DNA from: Dryocosmus kuriphilus | Taxonomy: Eukaryota > Arthropoda > Insecta > Hymenoptera > Cynipidae | Direction of reading: 5' to 3' | Assembly: GCA_038277395.1 (NCBI GenBank) | Contig: CM076190.1 | Location: forward strand, 132,090,197 to 132,154,196 | Length of the DNA: 64,000 nucleotides | Part shown: positions 1-10,925 of the stretch, in pieces | Layout of the letters: each line of letters starts with the position of its first letter | Position numbering within the stretch: the stretch's first letter is position 1 | The notes under the pieces: model-generated | Told to the model about the DNA's origin: nothing | Database searches by the model: none | Seen by the model: the letters and a program-made list of their open reading frames with translations, nothing else | Translations under genes and position numbers: made by a program

Positions 1-563
1 GCAAAGTTTATTACTCTAGTCCCATTCTCATTACTGACTTCATGCAAGATTTTTGACCCTATTGTAGGCCTTTACATCGGTTCTTTTCCAATTTTTGCGT
101 TGAAGTCTCCCAATACTATTTTTGCGTCAAACTTCGAGAACTTGTCAAAAACTTGTTCGATTGTTTCGTGAAAAAGATCTTCAGCATCTTCGTCTTTGTC
201 CTCGGTAGGGCAGTACAAGTTAATTACCACCTGCTTGCAGAAATTACCCTTTAGTACAATATATGATAACCGGTCGTTCATGAATTGCATATCGATAACT
301 ACTTGCGAAATTCGTTTATTAATAAGAGACCCGGTCCCCAGTTTGCGCCCTTTAGCTGCCCCATAGTGAAAAGTGTAGTTATCCTTGGAGATTGATGCAT
401 ACTCGCCAGGCCATCAGGTTTCTTGAAGTGCTATTATATCAATATCGTATCTCTTTGCTATCTCAATGAGTTCGCTAAATCCGCCAGTATTTAGACTACG
501 TGCGTTCAGAGTTCCCACCTTAAGATATTTTATTGTAGTTGTTCGTTTTTGGAAGTTAGCCAT
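1..563 (-). pseudogene. LINE endonuclease (APE-like) fragment, LINE family A
   Basis: This is the N-terminal endonuclease of a non-LTR retrotransposon ORF2, the enzyme that nicks target DNA to prime reverse transcription. On the minus strand a reading frame starts at an ATG at 563 (MANFQKR) and runs through the family-typical blocks VGTLNARSL, IIALQET, GTGSLINKR and VVINLYCPTEDKDED to the catalytic motif VLGDFNAKIG, then HEVSNENGTRVINFA at the window edge. It is broken by an in-frame TGA at 414-416, right after QET where the family usually has Arg-Trp, so CGA-to-TGA decay is likely. A second break at 72-74 shifts the frame. The RT portion lies outside the window. It probably belongs to the same family as the RT fragments at 4088 and 6097, but no overlapping sequence proves this. 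Confidence 0.85.
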
Positions 564-1185
564 GATAGTTTTTTTAAGAAAGTCCGCACATTTGAGATAC
601 TGTTTCGATCGCAGGTGAGTCCGCCGTCCCAGGAGTGATAACCCCCATACCTCCCTAGGTCTAAGTATGGGAGCTTTCCGGCTTTGACAAGGACCGTGTC
701 AACTTGTCGTCAGACACATTACGGTTTCACCCTCGTATCCTAACGTCACCCTGCACGGCAGTGCGCCACACTGGCATCAATACCACGTTGACCCTACAGA
801 CGAATCATTCAGAACATCCCTTGCGGGCAGTGTCATCAGTGTGGTATCCAATGGTGCAGCAGGATTTTCCCCCTACAAGATTTTTAGTTTTGGTTCGGGT
901 AGTGTTTCTGGGCGGATACACTCTGCGCCTCGGCTTGGTAGAACCCACCTATTGCGTATGGACGCGAAAGGGTGAATCCTCCCAAACCATGGCCGTCGTG
1001 TACCTATTTTTTACCAATGTGGGCTCACCACACCCACGACTGGTTCATATCGGCTGTCCGCGACTGCTTATTCCTGTATTTGCAGCTAACCTCAGATGCT
1101 GTTCAACATCAGGGACCGTTCCTCTATCCGCAACCTGAGGACGCGCTGCGTAGTGGTTACAGGAACCCACCGAACAAATTGATAG
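564..1185 (-). other. probable 5' leader of the LINE at 1-563
   Basis: This moderately GC-rich block lies directly upstream of the endonuclease start codon on the minus strand. It contrasts with the AT-rich DNA that begins near 1186, which has a relative at 31080. The composition change and the loss of similarity to the duplicate both suggest that the inserted element ends near 1185. Open frames on the plus strand here have no recognisable domain and are probably incidental. No TSD could be matched because the other end of the element is outside the window. Confidence 0.45.
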
Positions 1186-4073
1186 AGTATAAAATATGAA
1201 ATTGATGCAGATAAAGTATACGAATCAATGTACATTTGTAAAATTCAAAATATTATGCAAAACTTATTTCAGGATACAAAATTTCTAGATAGAAATGAAA
1301 AATGTACTCAAGAGAAAATTTTTTAGGTCATGATTTGAAAAGGGAAAATACATAGAAATATCATAATTTGCCTACTAGAATAATTTATATCCTTAAGTAC
1401 TTTTGACATCTAATATTAACGAATCTGTTGCAAATTTATAAAAACTTACATATTTCATAAGAAATGCTTGTACAACTTTATGGTCTTTTAGCAACCCCTT
1501 AATACTAATTGATTTCAAAACAAAAAAATACTTATTTTTTGTAGCGGGACCAAAAAAATTTTAGGAGGAGGGTCGGAGCATGAAAGTAAAGAAGGCTGGG
1601 CTACCTTAAGGAACTTCTGTGTATAAAATTGTAAGACAATGGACTGCTGATAATGATAAACTTTTATTTATAGCTACATAGTTTGTTCATAATTATAGTA
1701 ATAGGTTATGCTAATCATTTATTATTATAATAATAGGTTATAATAATTGATTATAATAATAATATGTTATAATAATAATAGTTTATAATTAGATTGTAGA
1801 AACATCAGTTCAGAAGTCTTCATATGCAATAATTCAATCGCCACTAATACATTTATATGCACCGAGAACTCTAGAGAACAACTTTGGCTTAGTGGCGAAA
1901 AAATTCCCCTGATTTTGAATATCCAGGATAATTTTCCGAAAACTTGATCAGTAATTGTTTGAACAAATTTTTTAAAACAAATACAGTATTTAGATCTTGG
2001 GACAAACATTCCGAAATATATTTTACAGAATTTTTGTTTGTATACTTATTCAATATGTTTTAAAAATTTGTTTAAGTAATTACAGACCAACATGTTGAAA
2101 GTTTGCACTGGGTATTCGTGATCAGGGGTCTTTTTTCGAGATTTTGAGGCAAAGTCGCCCTCTAGACCACTCAGTGCAAATAAATGTTAGTAGGGACTAA
2201 ATTACACCTACTACAATTTTAAGTTTTTGTCAGTATAAATATTTCCAATATATAATATATTTCGTTTCAGCCGTTTCGTTGCTTACCATCTTGGTATTAA
2301 AAAGTAAGAAACTATCAATTTAAAAAATATTTATTTCTTAGATAAAATGCAAACGACAAATAAAAACTAAAATATTATTATATGGAATGTGTATAAAACA
2401 TTAAACGGACTTACAAATACTTCATCTGTTGAGATAAACGAGCCACACGGTATTTCATAATTTCGGAATGTTTCTCATTCGTGATGCAGGGTAACGTTGT
2501 TTTGGCAAGGTTTGTTAACGATTTTTTGTAATCTTTATTTTTCTTAATAAAAGCCTTAATAAAGTCGTCGTTGATCTCAACTTTCGAGGACTTTTTTGCT
2601 TCAGTTGCTTCATACAATAAATCAACGGCAATATCTTCTTCATTTTGCAAAGCTTTTGCCACGTTGAACCTACTAGTTAGCTTGTTACATTTTGCGTCCA
2701 AATCTTCCTTCATTATACTAAAATATTCTTCTAATGAAGGCTCCAAATATCGCCTTTTTCTTCGTCTTCCAAGCTATCTTCAGATTCAGATATAACTTAA
2801 AAATGTTAAAATGTATATTATATATTAAAATGAAAGAAAGGTTTGATACTCTACTAAGAAAAAAGTATCTCAATTAAATAAGTTTGACCGATGATATCAT
2901 TTTAAAATTGGAGAAAGAGCAACACAGGGAGGCCTTTTTTATCGCTCGCGATGTTTTCAGAATTTTCGGTCTCGCGGCGCACAGTAGTGCATTGCGAGCA
3001 AAAAACTTCTGTGGACAAATTACTTTTTAGAAAACAAATTATTAACTGAGTTGAAATTCATTTTCAAATAACAGCCTTTACGATTCCGCATTAATTTCGA
3101 GCAGCAGATTTTGAAAAGAGTCATATACATATATATTTTTTTTTTTTTATTTAATAACAAAAACAGGAAAAAAAATTTCTTTGGCACTTAAAAACTACTT
3201 TTCTTTAAAAAATACTATTGAATTCGGTAACAAATTAAATAATATTTGAAATAAGTTCATGAAAAATGATTTTTTGGGGATTGACTAAAAATCTTCACCT
3301 TATGTGTACTGAATTCGAACAAATTATAGATAAAAAGATTTCTCTGTCGAATTAATGAAAGTAAATATTTATTTTTTTATAAAAAAATTTTATAAATAAT
3401 TATCACTTCAGTTATTTATGATTGAATAACTAAGGTTTTTTTCTGCAGTATCAAGAACAAACTACTCGACAATGACACGCATTTATCATAGTTAGTCATC
3501 CATATCAATTCATAGATTTTTAAACAACTTAATTGAAAACTGCAAAATAGGGCTATTTTTGACGAACAAACTTGGTTCTTTCCACGTAACCAAATATTAA
3601 TGAATAATTACTAAGCTTTTGAAGATACTTAGATGAAAATAAATAATGGTTATTGTTAATAACAACTTTTTAAATCAATTTTTTTCATAATCAGTAAGTA
3701 AGTTTCACTTCGAAAACTCCACTAGGGACAGGCCGACCTATGGCGCTTTATCTGTCTGAACTAAATTTTACAGAGAACTATGATATTAGGAACAGCATTG
3801 ATTATTCGTTGTTTATAAGCACGGAAATTACTGTTTTAGAGGAAATTCATGTCGATAAGTGAAACCCAATTTTTTTAAAACACTAGATGTATAGAAATTT
3901 TCGCTCCGTGGAGAATCACCGATATAGATTCCTACATTTTCTAATTAAAATAATGATTTTTTTAAACAATTGCTTTGAGGTTTAAAGTTGAAGTAATGCA
4001 TCTTATAAACTGCAAAACTAATAAAAAATTTTAGGTAGAAGATTTTTGATAGATCTTTTTAACTTCTATAGGT
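1186..4073. repeat. segmental duplication, copy 1 (continues at 5136-5310)
   Basis: The AT-rich DNA from about 1186 to 4073, resuming at 5136-5310 after a LINE insertion, aligns by eye with 31080-35600 in the same orientation. Shared landmarks include AAAATATGAAATTGAT, GGTCTTTT-GCAACCCC, GACTGCTGATAAT, GACAGGCCGACCTATG and AAAATCATTT near the right end. The copies carry many substitutions and indels, so the duplication is old. Apart from the gene relic at 2411-2795, no coding sequence was recognised. Confidence 0.8.
2411..2795 (-). pseudogene. broken paralog of the small secreted protein gene at 33766-35752
   Basis: This corresponds to exon 2 of the gene in the other copy of the duplication. 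Shared blocks are KEDLDAKC versus KEDLDEKC, the ALQNE/AYQNE block, and LAKTTLPC versus LAKTVLPC. The acceptor context (TTTTAACATTTTTAAG) is conserved next to 2795. Read in the phase set by the paralog's exon 1, the frame hits TAG at 2731-2733. The conserved downstream frame is offset from that reading and runs to 2411, ending QQMKYL. No exon 1 was found, because the duplicated segment is lost near 5310 where transposons begin. A different splice pattern could rescue it, but a pseudogene is more likely. Function is unknown. Confidence 0.6.
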
Positions 4074-4087
4074 AACAAACGTGATTA

Positions 4088-5121
4088 TTGAGTTTTTGAT
4101 CCGCGATGGCCTGAAACAGTGCGATGCGCTTTCGTGCATCCTTTTGAACTCAGTTTTAGATTACGTGTCAGACAAGTACAAACAAATCCGTCCGGTGCTA
4201 CCCTCAATGGAATAATAGAAATTCTGGGATATGCAGATGATCTCGACTTACTCGGGGATGATAAAGAAATTGTAGCTAAAAATGCGGAAATCTTGATCAC
4301 AAAAGCCAAGGAAATAGGTTTAGGAGTTATCGAATCGAAGACAAAATGTTTGATCGTCGACAGATCAGAGCAAAGCAATGAAGAGGGGGATCTAATGGCC
4401 GGAAATATGAAATTTGAAAGAGTTAATGAGTTTAAATACCTCGGGACTATTATAACTAGCGACAATAAAATTAAAGCGAAAATCAACGGGCGGCTGCACA
4501 CTGGCAATGGGTGCTACTATGCAACAAATACATTACTGAAATCGTGATCGTTATCTAGAAACATCAAAGTAAGAATTCACAAAACGATAATAATGCCGGT
4601 CCTTATGTACGGGTGCGAATCATGGGTACTGACGAAAGGAGAGGAGAACAGATTTAGAGTATTCGAAAATAAAGTACTTAGAAAAATCTATGGTCCCAAA
4701 AAGGACGAAGAGACTGGTGAATGGAGAAAACTGCATAATGATGAGCTGCACGCACTCTACGGGTCAGTAAATATTAATAGAGTAATGAAAGCGCGCAAAT
4801 TAAGCTGGGGGTACATGTTGCAAGAATGGGCAACGAAAGAACCGTGGCGCAAGTTTTGAGAGGGAAACCGATTAGTAAGAGACCTCTAGGCAGACCGAGA
4901 CAGATGGGAGAAAAACTTAAGGGATGATCTAAAAGAGCTAGGACATGATTATTTAAGCTGGATGGAAGATGCGCTGGATAGAGGTGCCTGGCGGTTCTGG
5001 GTAGCTGAGGCAATGAACTTCCGAGTTCGAAAAGCTACACCATAATAATAATAATAATGGTAATAATAATAATTATTATTGTTATTATTATATTGAGCGG
5101 CTGCCTATGGAAAAAAAAACA
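4088..5121 (+). mobile_element. 5'-truncated LINE (family A), RT and C-terminal region
   Basis: This is a non-LTR retrotransposon fragment inserted into duplication copy 1. It is flanked by the perfect 14-bp duplication AACAAACGTGATTA at 4074-4087 and 5122-5135, and the filled site matches the unfilled relative near 35.4 kb. Coding starts inside the RT domain (QCDALSCIL), passes the catalytic block ILGYADDLDLLG, and continues through FKYLGTII and VLMYGCESWVLTKGEE to LRDDLKELGHD, with frameshifts and stops (for example TGA after LLKS and TGA after EPWRKF). The 3' end is a TAA/AAT-rich microsatellite and a short A run. Upstream endonuclease sequence is absent, as expected for incomplete reverse transcription. 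Confidence 0.9.
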
Positions 5122-5135
5122 AACAAACGTGATTA

Positions 5136-5310
5136 GCTATACTATTTGGAAGTGTACACTTTTAAAGTGCATAGTGAAATCCTTGTACAGTTTTCCTTTG
5201 CCTCATAAAATCATTTTCGTTGTGAAACTGGGAAGAATCTAAAGAACTTACAGTATGTTCCAAGACAAGGTATGCGTTTTCTCGAAAAGTTTCAAAGATT
5301 TTTTTTCGTT
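5136..5310. repeat. right end of duplication copy 1
   Basis: After the LINE, sequence related to 35455-35600 resumes, including ACAGTTTT-CTTTGCCTCATAAAATCATTT and GAAGAACTTACA-TGT-like stretches. Similarity stops near 5310, where the Tc1-like relic begins. No gene is seen in it. Confidence 0.65.
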
Positions 5311-5407
5311 TCTTTTTTGGCCTTACTGTACATTTGAAGGGCTAAGGCGGAATCGCTGATTCGCTTCATTCTCGTTCAAAGTATCAGATATTGCACAAGA
5401 TTGTGTA

Positions 5408-6096
5408 ATGAGTGCTGTATACGCTAAACGTTTTGAGGCTGTATTTTTGTGCACCAATAAACACGGACCACATCTTTCGTACTCAGCCGCTGCTAAAGTG
5501 CTTAGAAAGTCTAAGCACTTCCTGCAAACGTGGGTGGAACGGTATAGGGACACAAAAACAGTCGACGATATGCCGGGAAGAGTAGAAATGCGAGCAACGT
5601 TGAGTGAGGAGGATAAGGCGATCATCGCAATGTTCAAGCGCAACCCAGCTCTGCGGCTGCGCGAAGCCAAAGCTAAGCTAGCGGCGAAGGGACTATAGGT
5701 TAGTATAAACACCATAAGACGCAGATTAGCTGAGACAAAAGTGCGGTACAGTAGCACGACAGCAACCCCTGCTCTGAGAGGTTCACATGCAAAAACGCTT
5801 TGCATGGGCTACGGAAAATAATGATCGCGATTAGTTAAATGTAATTTTTTCCGCCGAAGTGTCCTTTTGGGCATGGGTTCCCATAAAACGTGCCTGGTCA
5901 GGCTGTGGTGAGCGCTTCCTCTAGCGAACTGTGAAACACCCCATAAAGGTCCATGTTTTGGGGATGCTTCGCACAGTTCGGTTTTGGCTGTTTAGAGCTT
6001 TTTACTGAAAACCTGAATGCTCAAAGAATGGTCAAATTCTACAAACATGGTCTTCTGAAATCTGCAGAGAAGATATTTGCAGCCAGTAATGAGGTT
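5408..6096 (+). pseudogene. Tc1-like transposase relic
   Basis: This is a cut-and-paste transposase of the Tc1/mariner superfamily. It opens with MSAVYAKRFEAVF and a helix-turn-helix region (YSAAAKVLRKSKHFLQTW). A second helix-turn-helix region follows, LSEEDKAIIAMFKRNP to VSINTIRRRL. The catalytic region includes VIFSAEVSFWA, where the family normally has FSDE, so the first catalytic aspartate appears replaced by Ala. The block FGFGCLELFTENLNAQRM precedes SAEKIFAASNE. There is a stop after KLAAKGL, further stops and at least one frameshift. The C-terminal catalytic residues are missing because a LINE fragment starts near 6097. No TIRs were identified with confidence. Confidence 0.8.
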
Positions 6097-7215
6097 TAGA
6101 TCCTTCAAGAGGAAAATGACTCTAAACATTCTAAACATTCTAAATGATTCAAACAGTACAAATAGGCTTTACAGATCCAAGACAAGGAAGAGGGAAAAGA
6201 ATAAAATACTAGCAATAGAAAGGCATGAGAAACAAGATAGCCCGCGTGCGTTGTACAGAATCAATTTTATAAGAAAAGGCTTTCAATGTAGAACGGAAGT
6301 AATGAGGGGCGAAAATGGCAATCTAGTTGCCGATGCGACAGAGAGACTAAATTTATGGAAAAATTATTTCGATAAGCTACTGAACGTACGCGAAGCTCTG
6401 GTCCAATGTAATCTTAAGTAGACTAACCCCTTTCGCTGAGAAAATCATTGGGGATTACCAGTGTGGATTTCACCGGACACGGTCTACAAACGATCAAATG
6501 TTTACAATTAGAAAACTGCTAGACAACCATAGCTAAAAATACAAAAATCTAGTTCACGAAAGCCAAGGAAATAGGTCTGGAAGTCAGCGAATCGGGGAAA
6601 AAGTATTTGACCGTCGACAGATCAGAACAAAATAATGTAGAGGGGGATCTAATGGCCAGAAATATGAAATTCGAAAGAGTTAATGAGTTTAAATACCTCG
6701 GGACTATTATAAACAGCGACAATAGCATTAAAACGGAAATCAAAAGGCGGCTGCACGCTAGCAATAGGTGATACTATGCAACAAATACGTTACTAAAATC
6801 GCGATCGCTACCTAGAAACATGAAAGTAAGTATTTACAAAACGATAATAATGTCGGTCGTTATGTATGGGTGCGAAGCATGGGCGCTAACGAAAGGAAAG
6901 GAGAACGGGTTTATACTATTCGAAAATAAAGTACTTAGAAAAATCTGTAGCCTAAAAAAGGACGAAGAGACCGATAAATGGAGAAAACTGCATAATGATG
7001 AGATATATGCTCTCTACAGGTCAGTAGATATTAATAGAGTAATGGAAGCGCGCAAATTATGCTGGGCGGGACATGTAGAATGGGCAACGAGAGAACACTG
7101 GCGCAAGTTTTAAGAGGGAAACCGATTAGTAAGAGACCTCTAGGCATACTGAGAAATATATGGGAGAAAAACTTAAGAGACGATCTAAAAGAGCTAGGGC
7201 ATGCCAACGTGGCGA
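6097..7215 (+). pseudogene. degraded second copy of LINE family A
   Basis: This starts in the linker between endonuclease and RT (IRKGFQCRTEVMRGENGNL, then LNLWKNYFDKLLNV) and continues with the early RT block FAEKIIGDYQCGF. It then jumps to sequence matching the 4088-5121 copy: VDRSEQNN, FKYLGTIINSDN, VVMYGCEAWALTKGKE, LRKICSLKKDEETD, ending near LRDDLKELGHAN. The RT catalytic YADD block is absent through an internal deletion around 6530-6560. Many stops and frameshifts are present. The element cuts the Tc1-like relic on its left and abuts a MULE relic on its right. Confidence 0.8.
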
Positions 7216-7244
7216 TAAACATTTTAACATAAATAAGAGAAGCA

Positions 7245-7780
7245 TCATCTCACTATTTTGCCAAATACTTCTTCTGCGGCGTTGATGATTGCCAACTCAA
7301 AATCACTCATTATTTTAGTATGCACATTTGAAAGTGCGAGCTTATGACCCTATTCTAAGACTACACGTAAAACTTTTGTATCGGATATTTCTTGTTTGTT
7401 CTCCAGAATGGCGTGCACAATAGGTAAGCCTACGGTATGCGCTTTATTATTAACACCGACATGAGTTACACCTCCGAGGATAAAGAACAGTTGATAAAAA
7501 AGAGAAGGCGCTGATTTGAAAGTCCCGTCGATAAACCATACATCGGATTGAAAAAGTTGAACAGAATTTTCTGCTGCAGTGAAAACAAGAATTCTTCTAT
7601 GGGTCTCATCGTAATTCTTGTGCTCAAGGGAATCATACATGACACATTTGTTGCCGCCTAATGTGACTGTATATTGCGCGGGAATATCTTCTAATTCAGC
7701 TAGATGAATAGGGTTCGTCGGCAATGCTCTTAGACGAGTACGTGATATCAGTCTTCGCAAGTTCGGGCGGCCGGGCATTT
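7245..7780 (-). pseudogene. MULE-type transposase fragment
   Basis: The minus-strand frame contains WFIDGTFKSAPSLFYQLFFI followed by LPIVHAILENKQEI, which match the DGTF and downstream blocks of Mutator-like (MULE) transposases; the Asp of DGTF is the first catalytic residue. After a stop at LRVVLE (7350) the reading resumes with IMSDFELAIINAAEEVFG, the second acidic block of the family. The N-terminal stretch (MPGRPNLRRLISRTRLRALP) also fits insect MULE proteins. The C-terminal third is missing and no TIRs were found. Confidence 0.75.
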
Positions 7781-8573
7781 CTGCTGAGAATTCTGAAAAA
7801 AAATTTTACTCAGTGAGGAAGTTTTCAGAGCACTTCAGAGCTTATCAATATGCATATGAATCACTGACTTGACGGAACCTGACACAATTTTCTACGAATT
7901 ATTTTTTCGGGGTGCATTTCCGAATGTTCTTTCTTCTGACGCTCTTTTTGCCATATTTACTAATTTCGAAGCTTGTGCTTCCTCCTTTTTCGGCGCATGA
8001 GTATGAAGAAACTCATTCGGTCCCTTATGAACAATCAAAAAATCAGTCTCCAGTCGTTATAGCCCGCGCAGTACATTCGTTTTTATTTCGTCAGTTTCAA
8101 TATCTTGAAGCACACGAATGCTCGTAACCATCCATATATAAAGAAACTCCTTTTCTAGCGCGCACAAGTTCGATTTGATTATAGATAGTGGCCAGCGTAT
8201 TTGTAGATTACACTTATAAATTTTTAATGTTGAAATTTACAACAAAACTATAATTACTCGGCGAGGCAAACAAAATATCAACTGGGCACGTAAACAAAAT
8301 TTGTAAACATACGAACAATCGACGTGAAGGTAGCCATTTGAAAAATAACAAGAAAAAGTATTCGAACATTTACAAAAAAATAAGAAGGGTAATTATCAAA
8401 AAATATATATTTTAGTAAAAAATATTCAATGGAAAAACAGGGCTTTGAGGAAAGAAATCATTGGTAAATCTTTTTTGGGGAACTATCTACAAATTATTTA
8501 AAAATATTATTTCGCATTCAAGATTTTTTTCCGTGAATTTTGCTATACGGAAGTTTCACATTTGAGCTTGGAT
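7781..8573. other. unassigned AT-rich DNA
   Basis: No recognisable coding sequence, RNA gene or boundary repeat was seen here. An open frame of about 70 codons at 7912-8127 has no domain and shows no coding character. Confidence 0.5.
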
Positions 8574-8844
8574 TCGTTTTAGTGCTTTCAAATGCGATCG
8601 AATGAGAAAAAAGTTCTGAGCGAAATGAAAACTTTTTAAATCGAGAGTTCGCATTGATATAAATGCTTTTGAAAGCAAATAAATTAGACGAATTTTCTGA
8701 GTGAAGTAAAAACATTTCAATGCGAAAATTCGCATTTGTTTGAATGCTTTTGAATGCAAAGAATGAGATGAATTTTCTGGGCGAGTGAAAACTTTTTAAT
8801 GCGAGAGTTCGCATTGATTTTAACACTTTTGAATACGATTTAAT
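8574..8844. repeat. tandem repeat, about 78-bp unit, 3-4 copies
   Basis: Successive units share TTCGCATT-G, AATGCTTTTGAA-GCAAA, GAATTTTCTGAG-GAAGT and AAAACTTTTTAATGCGAGAG. Units start near 8574, 8650, 8731 and 8809. A further unit lies at 10852-10925, on the far side of the LINE insertion, so the array was split by that insertion. The minus-strand open frame across it simply reflects the repeat. Confidence 0.8.
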
Positions 8845-8859
8845 GATAGTAACATTGTG

Positions 8860-10836
8860 GGCTTCCGTTTCCGGCGCTGATAGTGATGGGACGGGTGTAG
8901 GAATTTGAGCGATCGTTTTGACTTTGGAGGTGAATATAAGTGTTGCGTAGGGTTAAAATAAAGGGTTGTGAGTAGAGTTATGGCAGCAGGTATGTTGGAG
9001 GAATGAGTGGAAGGGTCACGGAAGGTGGAAGAAAGGAAAAATTGAGAAAAAATGGTGCATGCTAAAGAGTGAGGTTAGGTTTGAAGTTAGTCAGTTAGTT
9101 AGTTACGTTAGTTAGTTAGTGTGGTGGACAGAGAGTAGGGTAGTGAAGCTGTACGAGACTGGGGAGACGGATGGTGAGGTAAGGTTTGATTATTGTTAAT
9201 TACTACTGTCTTTTTGTGTGGAAATAACACGAAGGATAAGGGATAGGTGAGGGGAGCGTGGGAGCGGAGCGAGAGGTCAATATGTATCGCGGGAAACCAG
9301 TGGGTAAAGTAGGAGATTAGCAGGCCACTGGGTAACAGGCCGATTACGAGGAGACTAAGGCAACAGAGCGCTAGAGGGCAATAAGTGCCCAAAGAAGGGA
9401 ATTAGAGACTGAGACCCAGTGTGCAATGAATGAAGTGGCGAGCCGGGCAGATGGGGCTAGCGGGGACGAAGCACAGAGGTTAGAGTTTGGTAAGTCAATT
9501 GACAAGGTGTTGGAGTTAAGTAAGACCATGGATAAGGCATTAGATAAGACAAAAGACACAATGGAAAATATGTTCCGAGAGTTAGAGAAGGTAGTGAGTA
9601 GAGGGCTGGCGGAAGAGAAGGAACATGGGAGGGGAACAGAGGGGATAGTCATAAAGGTAAAAGAGAAATGGGAGAAATGGGAAAAGTGCTGGAAGAAAGA
9701 GAAAGAAAAAGTGTGGCAAAAATTAGAAAGGATGAAGGAGGGACAGAGAAAAAAGCAGCAGGAAGAGGAGAGAAAGGTAATAAGGCAGGTAGATGAGAGG
9801 GTACGTAACTTAGAATGCAGAGCTGAACGTCAAGAGAATCGTGATGAAATAGGTAGAGTGGACGAGGAAGAGGGAGATGTGAACTTGAGAGAGGAGAATG
9901 AGAGAATGAAAAGTAGAATACGTGGATTAGAAAGGAAAATGTAGAGGTTTGCAAGGGAAAAGAAAAGGAGAAATGTCGGTATAAAAGGATTGCAAGTAGA
10001 AAACGAAAGGGGATAGAAGGAGGTAGAGAAACTTTGAGGGACATAGGGGCAAATGTCAGGGTGCAGGAGATAAAGGGGGTGGGCAACAAGACGCGAGGAA
10101 AAGCGAGGATGTACGTAGTCAAATTGGGAGGTGAAGTGGAGAAGAGAGAGGTAATGAGAAAAAGAAGGTGCTTAGGGGAAGAAGAGAAGGAATTGATGAA
10201 GATATGACATGGAGGGAAAGAAGGAAAGGATGGTTAATAGGAGAGAGGGCTTGGGAGGAGAAAAGGGAATAAAGTTTGGGTTGGGAGAGACATGTTGTGG
10301 GTGAATGAGACGGTGTGGATATGGGAGGAAGAGAGCGAGGGCTTGAAAACAGGTGAGCGGTCTCAAGGTCGAAGGGGAGCAGAGGTGACTAAGAACAGAG
10401 TACAAGCGCCGCGGTTTGTGAACGAGATAATAGGAAGAATTTTTGGAGAAGGGAAAGAGAGTGCGAAAAAGAGATTAAAGCAGTTTTTTTTTTGAATGTG
10501 CTAGGGATGGATGAAGAAATTGGAAAGGCTGAGAGAAAGAGCAAGTGATACAGGGTAGATAAGAGCCAAAATGATTCGTATGAAGGCAAAAGAAAATTCA
10601 GTAGAGTCGAGGATTAATCTACCTCAATAGAATGGAAATAGCGAGAGGAAACGGAAGCCCAAGTTCTTGAGCGGCAGTGCGTAGATTTAGATTAGGGATT
10701 AAGAAGTTATGTACATATAGGATAAGGTAGAAATACGTATTTGTAAAATCTACGCTGGTTGTGTAAAGAAGTGATGGCTATGTAAAGACTCTCAAACCGG
10801 TAAAATGGAGGGAGTATAAATAAATAAACAGATAGA
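8860..10836 (+). mobile_element. internally deleted LINE (family B) with both ends and a TSD
   Basis: The element is bounded by GATAGTAACATTGTG at 8845-8859 and GATAGTAACGTTGTG at 10837-10851, a 15-bp TSD with one mismatch. It has a purine-rich leader, an ORF1 (9426 onward) and a 3' end with the tail TATAAATAAATAAACAGATAG. The ORF2 endonuclease and RT are missing, so the element is non-autonomous. The 3' region shares GAGGAAACGGAAGCCC with the 3' region of the reverse-oriented LINE at 22130-25097, which supports a shared family. The first 14 bases (GGGCTTCCGTTTCC, from 8859) are the exact reverse complement of GGAAACGGAAGCCC in the 3' part (about 10650). Confidence 0.8.
9426..9944 (+). CDS. 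LINE ORF1 protein, N-terminal coiled-coil part
   Basis: This is an open frame of 172 codons inside the deleted LINE. The product is very rich in Lys, Glu and Arg, with a likely long coiled coil from about residue 25 to the end. ORF1 proteins of this kind bind element RNA and act in the ribonucleoprotein particle. After the stop at 9942-9944 a related frame continues with RRNVGIKGLQVEN, LRDIGANVRVQEI and RMYVVKLGGEVEKREVM, which resembles the RNA-binding RRM-like part of such ORF1 proteins. The original ORF1 was therefore longer, probably to about 10490, and has been broken. Simple charge-rich composition weakens any finer assignment. Confidence 0.6.
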   Translation: MNEVASRADGASGDEAQRLEFGKSIDKVLELSKTMDKALDKTKDTMENMFRELEKVVSRGLAEEKEHGRGTEGIVIKVKEKWEKWEKCWKKEKEKVWQKLERMKEGQRKKQQEEERKVIRQVDERVRNLECRAERQENRDEIGRVDEEEGDVNLREENERMKSRIRGLERKM

Positions 10837-10851
10837 GATAGTAACGTTGTG

Positions 10852-10925
10852 CGTGAATTAAAAACTTTTTGACGTGAAAGTTTGCATTTGTTTTAGTGAT
10901 TTTAAATGCGAATGAATGAGACAAA
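10852..10925. repeat. orphan unit of the 78-bp tandem repeat
   Basis: The sequence AAAAACTTTTTGACGTG, then TTTGCATTTGTTTTAGTG and AAATGCGAATGAATGAGA, matches the units at 8574-8844. It lies just right of the LINE's right-hand TSD. Confidence 0.75.

Noticed and set aside
704..1199. A 144-codon plus-strand frame.
   Set aside because: It lies in the probable leader of a minus-strand LINE, with no domain and no coding periodicity that I can see.
8518..8826. A 102-codon minus-strand frame with repeated peptide blocks.
   Set aside because: It is produced by the 78-bp tandem repeat. The frame is not maintained in the orphan unit at 10852.
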